NCBI GenBank assembly: GCA_025943965.1 | Contig: JAPCWD010000007.1 | Span: 59,291-123,290 of the forward strand | Length of the DNA stretch: 64,000 bases | From: Synergistaceae bacterium DZ-S4 | GTDB taxonomy: Bacteria > Synergistota > Synergistia > Synergistales > Synergistaceae | Reading direction: 5' to 3' | Part shown: positions 24,448-32,766 of the stretch, piece after piece | Numbering within the stretch: the stretch's first letter is position 1 | Layout of the letters: every line of letters begins with the position of its first letter | Notes under the pieces: model-generated | The model's input: only the letters and a program-made list of their open reading frames with translations | Told to the model about the DNA's origin: nothing | Database searches by the model: none | Made by a program: the position numbers and the translations under genes

Positions 24448-25326
24448 ATGTTGTCGATGAAAGGTAAAGAAAGATACATCATGACCGAAAAGGGTAAGAT
24501 CTGGACTGAGACTTACGGTGACGATATGCCGGGAACTCCGCTTCTTGTGCTGCACGGAGGTCCGGGATTCAAAAGCATGCCACAAACGGTTTCAGAGCTT
24601 GCTTCCGAAAGACCCGTGATATTTTATGATCAGCATGGATGCGGACGTTCAGAAAGCATGCTTATAAGTGAAGAATATTCTGTTTTCAATTATGTTAAGG
24701 AACTTGAAGATGTAATTGAAAAACTTGGTTTGAAATATTTAAATCTTATGGGACATTCGTGGGGTGCGATGTTGGCTGCGGAATATCTGATAAAAGAAAA
24801 ACCTGACAATGTCAGAAGCGTGATTTTCTCAGCCCCGCTTCTGAGCGTTCCAATGTGGGAGGAAGACCAGAGAAAGTACATCAGTGAACTTTCTTGCGAT
24901 GATCAAAGGACCATCGAAGAAGCGGAGCGCACGAAAAACTTTGAGGACAGCCGTTACATGGAAGTGATGATGAAATACTATTCCCTGCATGTCTGCAGGC
25001 TGGATCCATGGCCTGATCATTTTGTGAGAGCACTGGATGATATGAACCAGGATATCTATTTATCAATGTGGGGGCCGAGTGAATTCACCACCACAGGGAC
25101 GCTCAAGGGTGCTGATCTTTTGCCCCTGCTTCCGCAGATAAGCATCCCGGCCCTCCTGATATGCGGTGAACACGACGAGGCCTCCCCGAAGACTGTGTTC
25201 AGGTACAGAGATGCGCTTTGCAGGGGCGAGGCAGCAGTCATACCTGATGCATCCCACTGCCACCACATTGAGAAACCGGAGATCTTCCTGGCGGTAGTGC
25301 GTAATTTTTTAAACAGGTGCGGCTGA
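24448..25326 (+). CDS. Alpha/beta hydrolase, prolyl-iminopeptidase-like
   Basis: About 292 aa. Oxyanion-hole motif HGGPG, nucleophile elbow GHSWGAM, acid in CGEHDEASP and catalytic His in the DASHCHHIEKPE block make a complete triad. HGGPG plus the DQHGCGRS motif is typical of proline iminopeptidases and related aminopeptidases, which remove N-terminal residues from small peptides in the cytoplasm. Start ATG 24448 has AAAGGGGA 7 bp upstream; an in-frame ATG at 24415 lacks a site. No signal peptide. Confidence 0.88.
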   Translation: MLSMKGKERYIMTEKGKIWTETYGDDMPGTPLLVLHGGPGFKSMPQTVSELASERPVIFYDQHGCGRSESMLISEEYSVFNYVKELEDVIEKLGLKYLNLMGHSWGAMLAAEYLIKEKPDNVRSVIFSAPLLSVPMWEEDQRKYISELSCDDQRTIEEAERTKNFEDSRYMEVMMKYYSLHVCRLDPWPDHFVRALDDMNQDIYLSMWGPSEFTTTGTLKGADLLPLLPQISIPALLICGEHDEASPKTVFRYRDALCRGEAAVIPDASHCHHIEKPEIFLAVVRNFLNRCG

Positions 25327-25367
25327 TATTCCGGAGCAGGCGCAAGCCCCGGGATATAGTGTTTCTA

Positions 25368-26534
25368 TCAGGAAAGCATTATCCTGTCCTTTCCTTCATT
25401 CTTTGAAAGGTACATCGCCTCGTCGGCGGCCCTTATCATCTCTTCCGGGGTCATTCCGTCAGACCATCCACAGATACCGATGCTGAGTGTAGGCAGGCAC
25501 CCCTCTTCACTGCCCCTTTTGTCATTGGCGATGCTTTTCTGGATGTTCCTGCAGACCGAGAGGGCCTCCTGTTTGTCAGTGCCGGGCAGGATAAGCGCGA
25601 ACTCATCTCCTCCATACCTGAAAGAACAGTCGGAATACCTTGTGTTCTGCCTTATCTTATGAGCGATGTTTTTCAGTATCTCGTCACCGTGCTGATGTCC
25701 GCACCTGTCATTGATATTCTTGAAATCGTCTATGTCAAGTATAACCAGGGCAAAAGAGTTGCCGCTCCTCTTTGCCTCATCTATCGCACATGAGATCGTT
25801 TCAGCGAATCCGCGCCTGTTGATAAGCCCTGTCATAAAGTCCGTGTTCAGGGACAAATAGTGCATTTTGAAAAGATTGTGGATCGATATGTACGAAAGAA
25901 CGATAAGGATGAAAAGGAAAAAGTATGTAACATATGAGACATTGCAGACTATCTTCCTGATGTGTTCTGAGGAGAAATCGACCCCGACCAGTCCGACGAC
26001 TTTGCCTGAATCCTTTATCGGCGCGAAAGCGGTCAGATAGTCGCCCCATGCCTTGTCGGTGATCATGCCGGTCGCGGTGATGATGCCTTCGTCGAAAGCC
26101 CTCAGTTCCTCTTCGGACATGCCGTCCTTTGATCCTATCGGAGAAAAAAGGTCAGAATTGGGGTTCTCGCCGTCAAGGATATATTCGATCTCGCTCTCCG
26201 AGATCTTTTTTTCAGTAAAAATAAAGTCGGCACCTGTGTCTTCTTTTATCATTCGGAAGAGTCTGTTCATTTTGAGATAGTAGTTACTGTCGTAGTTTTC
26301 CTCTGAGTAATCTGCGACTTCAGACAATTTTGTGTAGTCGGAGACATTTTCTTCTATGAACCTTGCAGCAGTGGCTGCGATGCCCTTGGCTTCCGCTGCG
26401 GCTTGATTGATCACTATGTCCTTTATGTTTCCGATGAGTATGATTGCCGCCGAATAGAGTATCAAAGCCAAAAGTATCGTGGCTGCAGCTGAGGAGGCGA
26501 TCACTTTTTTCCTGTTGTACTCGGCCCCTGTCAT
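25368..26534 (-). CDS. Membrane diguanylate cyclase with extracytoplasmic sensor
   Basis: About 388 aa. Two membrane segments (about 12-36 and 193-215) enclose a Cache-like extracytoplasmic domain. The C-terminal GGDEF domain starts near LTGLINRRGF (TDFMTGL) and has the intact YGGDEFALI signature and an RYSD inhibitory I-site 5 residues before it, so it should make cyclic di-GMP and be feedback-inhibited. Cytoplasmic catalytic domain at the inner membrane. No EAL domain. The start is ATG 26534 or TTG 26537. Confidence 0.9.
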   Translation of the reverse strand: MTGAEYNRKKVIASSAAATILLALILYSAAIILIGNIKDIVINQAAAEAKGIAATAARFIEENVSDYTKLSEVADYSEENYDSNYYLKMNRLFRMIKEDTGADFIFTEKKISESEIEYILDGENPNSDLFSPIGSKDGMSEEELRAFDEGIITATGMITDKAWGDYLTAFAPIKDSGKVVGLVGVDFSSEHIRKIVCNVSYVTYFFLFILIVLSYISIHNLFKMHYLSLNTDFMTGLINRRGFAETISCAIDEAKRSGNSFALVILDIDDFKNINDRCGHQHGDEILKNIAHKIRQNTRYSDCSFRYGGDEFALILPGTDKQEALSVCRNIQKSIANDKRGSEEGCLPTLSIGICGWSDGMTPEEMIRAADEAMYLSKNEGKDRIMLS

Positions 26535-26878
26535 CAATTTCCCATCATCTTCTTTTCATGTCTGATTATGTTTATCTGTCATTGGGAACACCATCGAACC
26601 ATTCTAACACACAGAAAAAAATACATTGGGCAAAAAGAGACGTCTCTGCACAAGTCCCAGACAGGGATAGACTTATTGATTCGATAAACGTTGACTGTGT
26701 TTTGATCAGGAAAAACATAAAAAGGGGGTCTCCGGAATTTACCGGAAACCTCCTGTATTTGCCTGGTGGGCGATATTGACACCCATGTTAAATGAACAAA
26801 ACTTGTTATATCAAATGTTGGTGCTATGTTGATATAAAAAAATTATACGAAAAATTGTACAGTAAAATAGTTTGTATG
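26535..26878. other. Gap between host genes and prophage cargo; possible left boundary of the prophage
   Basis: No convincing gene. It holds a minus-strand terminator (26713-26753) and an inverted repeat TTATATCAA (26806-26814) / TTGATATAA (26829-26837) next to an A-rich run. Base composition becomes AT-rich from here rightward. The left attachment site may be in this gap, but attR is outside the window so no core can be named. Confidence 0.35.
26713..26753 (-). terminator. Terminator for the minus-strand cargo operon
   Basis: Read on the minus strand, GGAGGTTTCCGG pairs with CCGGAGACCCCC around AATTC-type loop sequence and is followed by a TTTTT-ATG-TTTTT run. Confidence 0.6.
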
Positions 26879-27901
26879 TTATTTTTTGATCTCTTCCACC
26901 ATTAAAAGTTCCCATTTTTCATCAATCTTCCCAGATACTGCTTTCTTGTCCATTTTATGATTAAACGTAGCTTTCACTTGCTGATCAAATAGCTGTAGTA
27001 TTTTACCTTCCAACCCTTCTGGAAAAGATGCATCAATGCGGCGTCCTTTATCTCTTGCAAGCATAACCTGTCTGTTCCCAGCATAAGTGACAATGCCGCA
27101 TATTCTGGCAGGAACAGTCTCTTGTTTTGGTTCTTCAACACTTGTCATCATTTTATTGAGAACAGAGTCAGCGAATTTTTTGTTTGTGTAGAAAGCGCGG
27201 TTTTCAGAATATATAGATATTGCAATGTTTTGTTCCGAAATAATACGTATGTATTTCTCATACTCATTTGCGACTTCGCTGCCCCATTTATTAAAAAGTT
27301 CCTGGAGCCTAGTTTCGTCTGACGATTTTGACAGAATCTCATAAAATGGGTCTATAACAGCATCTTTTACAATAGTGTTTAAGACTTGAGCTTGACTCGG
27401 ATTCTGTTTTTTTGAAAGATCTATTGCTTGAGGAATCAGAAAATAACCGAACGAACTTTCAAATGGCAAACAGAAATCCAAATCAAATTCTATATTGCGG
27501 CGTCTGTTTTGGCGTTTATACGCAGCAAGACAGCTCCTCATAAAATCTTCAGCAGCGTTTACTATGCTTGTCAGTTGTCTGGATGGAATGCGCACGAGCT
27601 TATTTGATACAGTATCAACTGCCATAGCAACATAATTAGAAATGCCATTATCCATTGCAAAAACGTCAAGCAGCCTTGCCTGGTGAGCCATAGTAGATTC
27701 AAGTGCTATTAATAGAGCAGCATTTGCTTCCGGATGTTTGATCATTTCTTGTCTAAGGTTTCTTATCAGTTCAGCGTTTTCTTTGATCTGTTCTTTTATT
27801 GACTTAATTTTTGGAAAAAAGATGCTGCCGTCTTTATTTTTGAGAAGGCCTGTATTGAATCGTATTTTTGGTTCATTATTCATTGTTGACGATTCAGTCA
27901 T
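26879..27901 (-). CDS. Uncharacterised helical protein partnered with a nucleotidyltransferase-like protein
   Basis: 340 aa, mostly predicted helical with charged stretches (residues 28-50 KSIKEQIKENAELIRNLRQE look coiled coil), no signal peptide or membrane span. The C-terminal about 80 residues (AGNRQVMLARDKGRRIDASFPEG) look beta-rich. Not a family I know. The start ATG 27901 overlaps the upstream stop (ATGA) with GGAGGTG 8 bp before it, so it is tightly coupled to the preceding gene. Low-GC compared with host genes, consistent with mobile cargo. Confidence 0.6.
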   Translation of the reverse strand: MTESSTMNNEPKIRFNTGLLKNKDGSIFFPKIKSIKEQIKENAELIRNLRQEMIKHPEANAALLIALESTMAHQARLLDVFAMDNGISNYVAMAVDTVSNKLVRIPSRQLTSIVNAAEDFMRSCLAAYKRQNRRRNIEFDLDFCLPFESSFGYFLIPQAIDLSKKQNPSQAQVLNTIVKDAVIDPFYEILSKSSDETRLQELFNKWGSEVANEYEKYIRIISEQNIAISIYSENRAFYTNKKFADSVLNKMMTSVEEPKQETVPARICGIVTYAGNRQVMLARDKGRRIDASFPEGLEGKILQLFDQQVKATFNHKMDKKAVSGKIDEKWELLMVEEIKK

Positions 27902-28449
27902 GAGAACAGCACCTCCAATTTATGATACGATTTGCGGTTCAGATATACAATTAACATCCCTTTATCATAGCTATTATCCTTGCTTTTTGCCCAAAAGCCA
28001 ACCGCCGTTTCAAAGATTTTTTTTGATGTATCTTTTTGGTATTCCGATGGATTTCCCCATACAGGAATACAATTAAAAGGATGTGTATGATAGTTTATTT
28101 GATTTTGACGCTGCCATATATCGTCGTTACATGTAAGATGCTTGAAACGCAAGGAATCGTTGCCAGTTAATGATCCAATAACGTTCGCATCAAAAACTAT
28201 AGATACATCGATATCACAAGGATCGGGCTTTTTAGATACAAAACTGCCATTTATTATGACTGCAACTAACACATTCATTTTATGAAGAGTTTTTATATAA
28301 CGGGTAAATCCGGAAAAAATCTTTCGCCTTGTGGGGTTTTCATGAAATGTTTTTACACATTGATTATATAGGGAGATAGGCCCTATTTGCTGTAACCCAG
28401 GGACAAGTGTTTCATACGGAGTTGTATTTTGATATTGAAGTTGAGACAC
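27898..28449 (-). CDS. DUF6932-like nucleotidyltransferase-fold protein
   Basis: 183 aa from GTG 28449, which has GGAGGAGG 7 bp upstream; the longer frame to 28530 has no ribosome site. The layout (N-terminal ETLVPGLQQIGPI, NPTRRKIFSGFTRYI, then INGSFVSKKPDPCDIDVSIVF) is the GS...DxD pattern of minimal nucleotidyltransferases as in the DUF6932 group. The GS and Asp-Ile-Asp residues needed for metal/NTP binding are present. Coupled to the 340-aa gene; a toxin/antitoxin-like or anti-phage role is inference. Confidence 0.6.
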   Translation of the reverse strand: MSQLQYQNTTPYETLVPGLQQIGPISLYNQCVKTFHENPTRRKIFSGFTRYIKTLHKMNVLVAVIINGSFVSKKPDPCDIDVSIVFDANVIGSLTGNDSLRFKHLTCNDDIWQRQNQINYHTHPFNCIPVWGNPSEYQKDTSKKIFETAVGFWAKSKDNSYDKGMLIVYLNRKSYHKLEVLFS

Positions 28450-28628
28450 GATCCTACCTCCTCCAAAATGGTAGAAGTTACTTGACTCCGGGTAAAAAGT
28501 TCGTAATATATAACTTTGAGCGTTGGGCACACAATATTGTCACGCAGTAAAAGCCCCCGGTAAGCGCGTTCAAGTCACCCGTTATCGCAGGGGACTTTCG
28601 TTATTAAAAATGACTTCTTCAGCAATGA

Positions 28629-28817
28629 TTAATAACGGCCATCTCGTCCGGCTAACCCGCAATATCCTTCTTCTTTTCGGGAATCAAACCATCTCCACAT
28701 CATGCAACTATCTGCTTTACATTGAGCTTTCCTATAACTTGATGAAACATTTGAGGTTTTGTCAGCAATATTGGTTAGGGGACAAAACATATTGTTCCTT
28801 GCATTTTCTGGTGTCAT
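28629..28817 (-). CDS. Small Cys-rich phage protein
   Basis: 62 aa; ATG 28817 preceded by AAGGGGGAA 7-8 bp upstream. Cysteines at NNMFCP, AQCKADSCMMWRW and GYCGLAGRDG; the C-X5-C-MMWRW...GYCGLAG pattern recurs in small prophage proteins of unknown role and may bind a metal. Followed by a 180-bp gap without genes (28450-28628) that must hold the promoter of the next minus-strand unit. Confidence 0.55.
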   Translation of the reverse strand: MTPENARNNMFCPLTNIADKTSNVSSSYRKAQCKADSCMMWRWFDSRKEEGYCGLAGRDGRY

Positions 28818-28880
28818 AAAAAATTCCCCCTTATCAACTCAGAGTTTTTAACAGTAAACTTAACATAGCAACATAAGGTT

Positions 28881-29180
28881 TTAAACATATTCTCTCTCCA
28901 ATGCCATGATGCGCTCGTCGAGGGTTTCTTTGAGTTTTGACAAATCGGGAAAGGGCGAAGTGTTTCTTTGTTTATGTACAAAAAGCATGAGGCCGGGTTC
29001 TTCGCTGAACATAGTAAAGTTCAGATCAGAAAGCAGGTGTCTGTAACTATGGACATGTTTATTCAAACAAAGCCCAAATGAATCGGCTTTCCGGAAGTCA
29101 ATTTTTGCATAGGTGGAAAAGGAGGATCTCTCGATCGCAAATACAATGTCGTTTTTAATACTGGCATACAGTGTATCCAT
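28881..29180 (-). CDS. Hypothetical protein (99 aa)
   Basis: Cytoplasmic, mixed composition, no known motif. ATG 29180 has AAGGAG 7-8 bp upstream. Directly downstream (14 bp) of the DUF4236 gene and so probably co-transcribed with it. I do not recognise the family. Confidence 0.5.
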   Translation of the reverse strand: MDTLYASIKNDIVFAIERSSFSTYAKIDFRKADSFGLCLNKHVHSYRHLLSDLNFTMFSEEPGLMLFVHKQRNTSPFPDLSKLKETLDERIMALEREYV

Positions 29181-29194
29181 TAATTTTCTCCTTG

Positions 29195-30346
29195 TTAATT
29201 TTCAAACGGCTCTATTGGTTTGAAGATCCCCGTTTTTGTCATTTTTCGCCGAATGTCAAAAGAGCCCAATACCTCTATTGGATCCAGTTGTTTAACATAG
29301 TCCAGATTAATATTCTCCCATCCAGTCCTGTCAACTTTAACGCTGTATAAATATTCGTCATTAATCTGTCCGTCTGCATTTGAAAGACGTTGTGAATACC
29401 CGGAAATCACAACAGTGTTAATCTGATCCAATGTATTAAATACCGTCCCGCATAAAAGCATTCCTATGCCATGGATATGCTTAGAATAATCCTTACGCTG
29501 CAAAGCTTCGCTCTTTTCTTCTTCAACAACAGCTTTCTTGGATCCGCGACCCTGGATGCTGTATTTTACTTTTGGCATGTCTTCAATTTCTGGCAAATCA
29601 ACATCCAGCATGACCATATCGTTTACGATCTCAAATGAAATATTGGTTTCCCTTGGCCAGTCAATTATGTTAAAAACTGTCTCTAGTGCCTTGTCCGGGT
29701 CCTTGTCTGCGTCTTGTATTGCACTCTCAAATTCTTCCAGCAATTCATTCTGTTCTTCTTCGAAGGATTGTTTTTCAGCTTTCCATTGGGCAAGCTCAGT
29801 ATTATTGAATATATCTTTTTGTTTGCTGATTATTCTCTTTCGGCTATACCATGCTGCAAGCCCGCATCCTGCTATCGAACCTAAAGGCCCGGCTACCGCA
29901 CCCACAAAGAGAAAAGCTGTTCCCAATATAACCGGGTACCAAATGGCTGAAGGGCTAGGTTTGAATATTGGTTCGGGTACGTTAAAGGCTTCTCTCGGAA
30001 ATGAAATAAGATCATCAACGGCCGGGGTTTTACATCCTATGTTAATAATATCTTCTATGCATTTATTAGCATTTTCGACCTCTGAATACGGATCAAAAGT
30101 GCTTTCAGAATCCACAGTCATGTCTGTTGCTTTCGCGGTCAATTTCGATTTTGGACTGATCGGCTTGCAAATTCTTTCTCTTACGTATAAGCCGGTCCCG
30201 GGCAGGCCAATATTGGAATATATTCCAGTATTACTAAATGTCATTCTTGCGCCGGTCGTACCAATAGAAGTACTTATACCACTTTTGCTGAAATTAAGCC
30301 GTACTCCTGGGACAACTTTCACAGATTTTCTAAATCGCAATCCCAT
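29195..30346 (-). CDS. DUF4236 domain membrane protein
   Basis: 383 aa. The first about 55 residues (MGLRFRKSVKVVPGVRLNFS then GISTSIGTTGARMTF, GLPGTGLY) are a textbook DUF4236 domain, found in many plasmid, phage and host accessory loci. A hydrophobic hairpin (about 140-170, GTAFLFVGAVAGPLGSIAGC) is followed by a charged coiled-coil stretch and a C-terminal globular part. Function unknown; the protein is probably anchored to the inner membrane with most of its mass in the cytoplasm. AGGAGG 7 bp upstream of ATG 30346. Confidence 0.75.
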   Translation of the reverse strand: MGLRFRKSVKVVPGVRLNFSKSGISTSIGTTGARMTFSNTGIYSNIGLPGTGLYVRERICKPISPKSKLTAKATDMTVDSESTFDPYSEVENANKCIEDIINIGCKTPAVDDLISFPREAFNVPEPIFKPSPSAIWYPVILGTAFLFVGAVAGPLGSIAGCGLAAWYSRKRIISKQKDIFNNTELAQWKAEKQSFEEEQNELLEEFESAIQDADKDPDKALETVFNIIDWPRETNISFEIVNDMVMLDVDLPEIEDMPKVKYSIQGRGSKKAVVEEEKSEALQRKDYSKHIHGIGMLLCGTVFNTLDQINTVVISGYSQRLSNADGQINDEYLYSVKVDRTGWENINLDYVKQLDPIEVLGSFDIRRKMTKTGIFKPIEPFEN

Positions 30347-30360
30347 CTCATTACCTCCTT

Positions 30361-30615
30361 TTATAGTCTAGGCGGTTTGCATCGTTTACAGGGCTCATAC
30401 CCCTCTTCAACTGCTTCTTTAAGAGTTATCTCGATCTTGGACCTACTAAGGCTGCTGCATCCGTCACGATGGTATTTGCTTCCTGTGCGGGTAACATAAA
30501 CAATCGTATCGCCTGAGACAAGGGGATCGGTGTTTGGATAGGCTATAGCAGAAACAGAAGTAAATAAAAACACTGCAAGAACAAGAAAAGTTAAAAACCA
30601 CAAAGCACGTTTCAT
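30361..30615 (-). CDS. Small secreted protein with CxxC zinc-type motif
   Basis: 84 aa from ATG 30615 (GGGAGG upstream). Signal peptide about 1-24, then YVTRTGSKYHRDGCSSLSRS...GYEPCKRCKPP. The 'YVT.TG.KYH...C..L' plus 'PC..C.P' arrangement (one His, three or four Cys) is the small Ada-like metal-binding module found at the end of exported nucleases and alone in accessory loci. Exported; partner unknown. 14 bp upstream of the DUF4236 gene. Confidence 0.65.
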   Translation of the reverse strand: MKRALWFLTFLVLAVFLFTSVSAIAYPNTDPLVSGDTIVYVTRTGSKYHRDGCSSLSRSKIEITLKEAVEEGYEPCKRCKPPRL

Positions 30616-30653
30616 AACAAGTCCTCCCTGCAATTATAAAAAAATATAGGTGC

Positions 30654-31562
30654 TTAAAGTTCCCTCTTTAGTTCGTAGTATTTTAGTACTTCTTTGAGAG
30701 CCTTCTTCTGGTTCTGGGTCACAACGAATGATCTTGCTTTTTGGTCTCCGCTAAATTTAACTAGTGTTTTATTGCTGTTTGCAATAGATTGCAAAAAATC
30801 AACTTCTGCTCCTTCAACTGGCCAATCGACCCATTCTGCTATTCCATCATTAATGTCAGTTTTTCTGTCTGAGCGTGAGACTGGAAACTCTCTGAGGGAA
30901 CCATCTACATTAAAAATTATACGATCCATAAACACCCAATTGTCTTGCGCAAAACCATATACGACACGTAGCCATGCCGAGCCGGACTGCTCTCCTACAT
31001 AACAATAAAGAACATTGCCAGAAATGTATTTGGGGGTTAATTTTGAATGTAACCATGTTATATTTTCAACATTATCCACTTGTCTACGTAATTTTTTTCT
31101 CTGTTCGTTTATTTCGTATTTAACTTGGTTTATACGTTTTGCTTCTTTGGTTGCATCTTCCGCCATTTTCTCCACATATTTCATTCTTGCCTCTTTTATT
31201 TCCGCGTCTGTGGATGTGGCTACTGTATTTGTAATATTAGTGGTTTTTGTTACCTCAGTTTTATTATCCAAAGCATTGTTTTTGTGGTTGATTAGGAAAA
31301 ATCCAACAATACAAATGACAATAAGCATCGTCAGGGAAAAAATCATATGTTTTATCTGTCTTGTTTTTGCAGAATTTTCCTTTTCTAATTTAATTTTTTC
31401 TTCGTTTAATTTATCTGCCTGCAATTTTGCACGCTGAGTTTCCATTTTTGCTTTTTCTTCTAATACTGCAAGTATCTCTTCAGTTGGACATCCACAATTT
31501 GGACATGCTGCTGCTTTATCTGAAATATCTTTTCCGCATTCAGTACATTTTATTAGAGCCAT
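30654..31562 (-). CDS. Zinc-ribbon membrane protein
   Basis: 302 aa. An N-terminal zinc ribbon (CTECGKDISDKAAACPNCGC) is followed by a coiled coil (about 30-70), one membrane span (about 72-92, TMLIVICIVGFFLI), a second coiled coil and a C-terminal globular domain of about 130 residues. The double-zinc-ribbon plus single TM layout is common in accessory proteins without known function. First gene of the cargo run 28881-31562; GGGAGG precedes ATG 31562. Confidence 0.65.
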   Translation of the reverse strand: MALIKCTECGKDISDKAAACPNCGCPTEEILAVLEEKAKMETQRAKLQADKLNEEKIKLEKENSAKTRQIKHMIFSLTMLIVICIVGFFLINHKNNALDNKTEVTKTTNITNTVATSTDAEIKEARMKYVEKMAEDATKEAKRINQVKYEINEQRKKLRRQVDNVENITWLHSKLTPKYISGNVLYCYVGEQSGSAWLRVVYGFAQDNWVFMDRIIFNVDGSLREFPVSRSDRKTDINDGIAEWVDWPVEGAEVDFLQSIANSNKTLVKFSGDQKARSFVVTQNQKKALKEVLKYYELKREL

Positions 31563-31609
31563 GAGATATCCTCCCTAATAAACAAAAAATACCCCCGCAT
31601 CTGCAGGGG

Positions 31610-32353
31610 CTAAAGACCGTGTTTTACTTTTCCGGATTCCTTATAGGTGTAGGTCATGGCTTTGCCCCAAATCGCGAAGAGGTCGGGCACACAGGCATCG
31701 TCTGCGGGGACAGTGATGATGCTTCCGTCAGCGGAGATCAATTCTATGCTTCCGTCACGCATTCGCCGGAGCTTTTTCAGGACCAGGTTGTCCTTGTAGC
31801 AGACAAGGGCGATGTCGAAGTCGTGCAGTTCCTCAACAGGGTTGATCACGACCCTGCTTCCGCTTCTTATACCCCATTTTTTCATGCTCTCCCCGTCAGC
31901 GATTATTGCGAATGGCATTTTGCCGTCGCAAAGCATTCCTACTTCTTTTCGCGGGACCAGAATCTTTTCATCGTTGCCGGAAGTGATTTCCGAAAGCGGG
32001 ATGCCATTTCCGCAGCATGCTGTCTGTTCCGGAGAGAGGACGGGAATAACTATCTGATCTATTGAAATGGGTTCTTCTATTTCAAGGTGGACGTTGGATT
32101 TAATTGCAGGCTGTTCTTTTTTAGCTGACTGATCAGCAGGCGTAGGATCTTCGGTTTCTCCCATAAGATATGAAAGTGGTTTATTAATTTTTTCTGAAAA
32201 TGAACGCAACATAGCCATCGAGGGATTTTTTTTCCCTCGTTCCAGCTCGCTGTAATATGCTTGGGTTATGCCAAGTACCCTCGCCATTTCACCCTGTGCA
32301 GTATTACCTCGAATTTCCTTTAAAACCTCACTAAATTCTCTAATTGTCATCAT
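31610..32353 (-). CDS. CI-type phage repressor (HTH plus S24/LexA-like peptidase)
   Basis: About 247 aa. N-terminal HTH_XRE domain (GEMARVLGITQAYYSELERGKKNPS) and C-terminal S24 domain (VGMLCDGKMPFAIIADGESM, then VVINPVEELHDFDIALV...LVLKKLRR) with the Ser in the DGESM motif and the Lys of the LKK region expected for RecA-stimulated self-cleavage. A frame extends to 32428, but the promoter at 32360-32388 puts transcription start at or within a base of ATG 32353, so a leaderless start there (or ATG 32350) is best. Maintains lysogeny by binding operators at 32363-32445. Confidence 0.88.
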   Translation of the reverse strand: MMTIREFSEVLKEIRGNTAQGEMARVLGITQAYYSELERGKKNPSMAMLRSFSEKINKPLSYLMGETEDPTPADQSAKKEQPAIKSNVHLEIEEPISIDQIVIPVLSPEQTACCGNGIPLSEITSGNDEKILVPRKEVGMLCDGKMPFAIIADGESMKKWGIRSGSRVVINPVEELHDFDIALVCYKDNLVLKKLRRMRDGSIELISADGSIITVPADDACVPDLFAIWGKAMTYTYKESGKVKHGL

Positions 32354-32359
32354 ATTCAG

Positions 32360-32388
32360 AATATAGCTATTGGTTATCGAATTGGCAA
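32360..32388 (-). promoter_or_regulatory. Repressor-maintenance promoter giving a leaderless repressor mRNA
   Basis: On the minus strand TTGCCA (32388-32383), 17-bp spacer, TATATT (32365-32360), then six bases to ATG 32353. Transcription would begin at the A of the start codon, as in lambda PRM. No ribosome site is visible. Confidence 0.65.
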
Positions 32389-32445
32389 ACAGCCAACAGA
32401 AATATATATAGCGAACGGCTATTGACATATTTAGCGGTTAGCTAT
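32363..32445. promoter_or_regulatory. Three repressor operators (15-bp, ATAGC-N5-GCTAT)
   Basis: O1 ATAGCTATTGGTTAT (32363-32377) overlaps the -10 of the repressor promoter. O2 ATAGCGAACGGCTAT (32408-32422) is perfect in both arms and abuts the -35 of the rightward promoter. O3 TTAGCGGTTAGCTAT (32431-32445) lies in that promoter's spacer. The site number, shape and overlap match a lambdoid genetic switch. Confidence 0.7.
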
Positions 32446-32450
32446 ATATT
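32422..32450 (+). promoter_or_regulatory. Rightward early promoter (PR)
   Basis: TTGACA (32422-32427), 17-bp spacer, TATATT (32445-32450): nearly ideal sigma-70 promoter, covered by O2 and O3, 23 bp before the Cro-like gene. Confidence 0.75.
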
Positions 32451-32473
32451 CATCTCAGGAAGGGGGTGTTTAT

Positions 32474-32725
32474 ATGGCATTTAACGGAAAAAACATCGAG
32501 TTGTGGCGCGAGGAAAACAAGCTATCACAAAGAGAATGTGCGGAGCTGTTAGGCATAACACAAGCATATCTATCAGAAATAGAGGCAAATAAAAAAGTCC
32601 CAAGTGTTTTACTGCTAGAAGCTATATCGAATAAAACGGGAAAATCCATTCAGCATTTTTTTATTTCAAACCCTACATTGGCCCCTGCCGGACCGGAAGT
32701 CTCGCAGGGGGAGAAGACAGCTTAG
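32474..32725 (+). CDS. Cro-like HTH regulator
   Basis: 83 aa, one XRE-type HTH (LSQRECAELLGITQAYLSEIEANKK) with recognition-helix residues very like those of the repressor (GITQAYYSELERGKK), so both should read the same operators. Good AAGGGGGTG ribosome site. First gene of the rightward early operon, the position of cro. Confidence 0.82.
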   Translation: MAFNGKNIELWREENKLSQRECAELLGITQAYLSEIEANKKVPSVLLLEAISNKTGKSIQHFFISNPTLAPAGPEVSQGEKTA

Positions 32726-32766
32726 GTTTTGATCCAAGGGATTTTCTGCTCCGGGCTGTAGAGGTC

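Noticed and set aside
26444..26782. Short ORFs on both strands in the gap left of the prophage
   Set aside because: No ribosome sites; the region contains a terminator and the translations look random.
28523..28819. Plus-strand ORF of 98 codons opposite 28629-28817
   Set aside because: The minus-strand frame has a good ribosome site and a familiar Cys pattern, whereas this one has none and low-complexity translation.
32641..32766. N-terminal extension of the 59-aa protein
   Set aside because: The frame is open and reads plausibly but has no ATG/GTG/TTG with a ribosome site before 32767.
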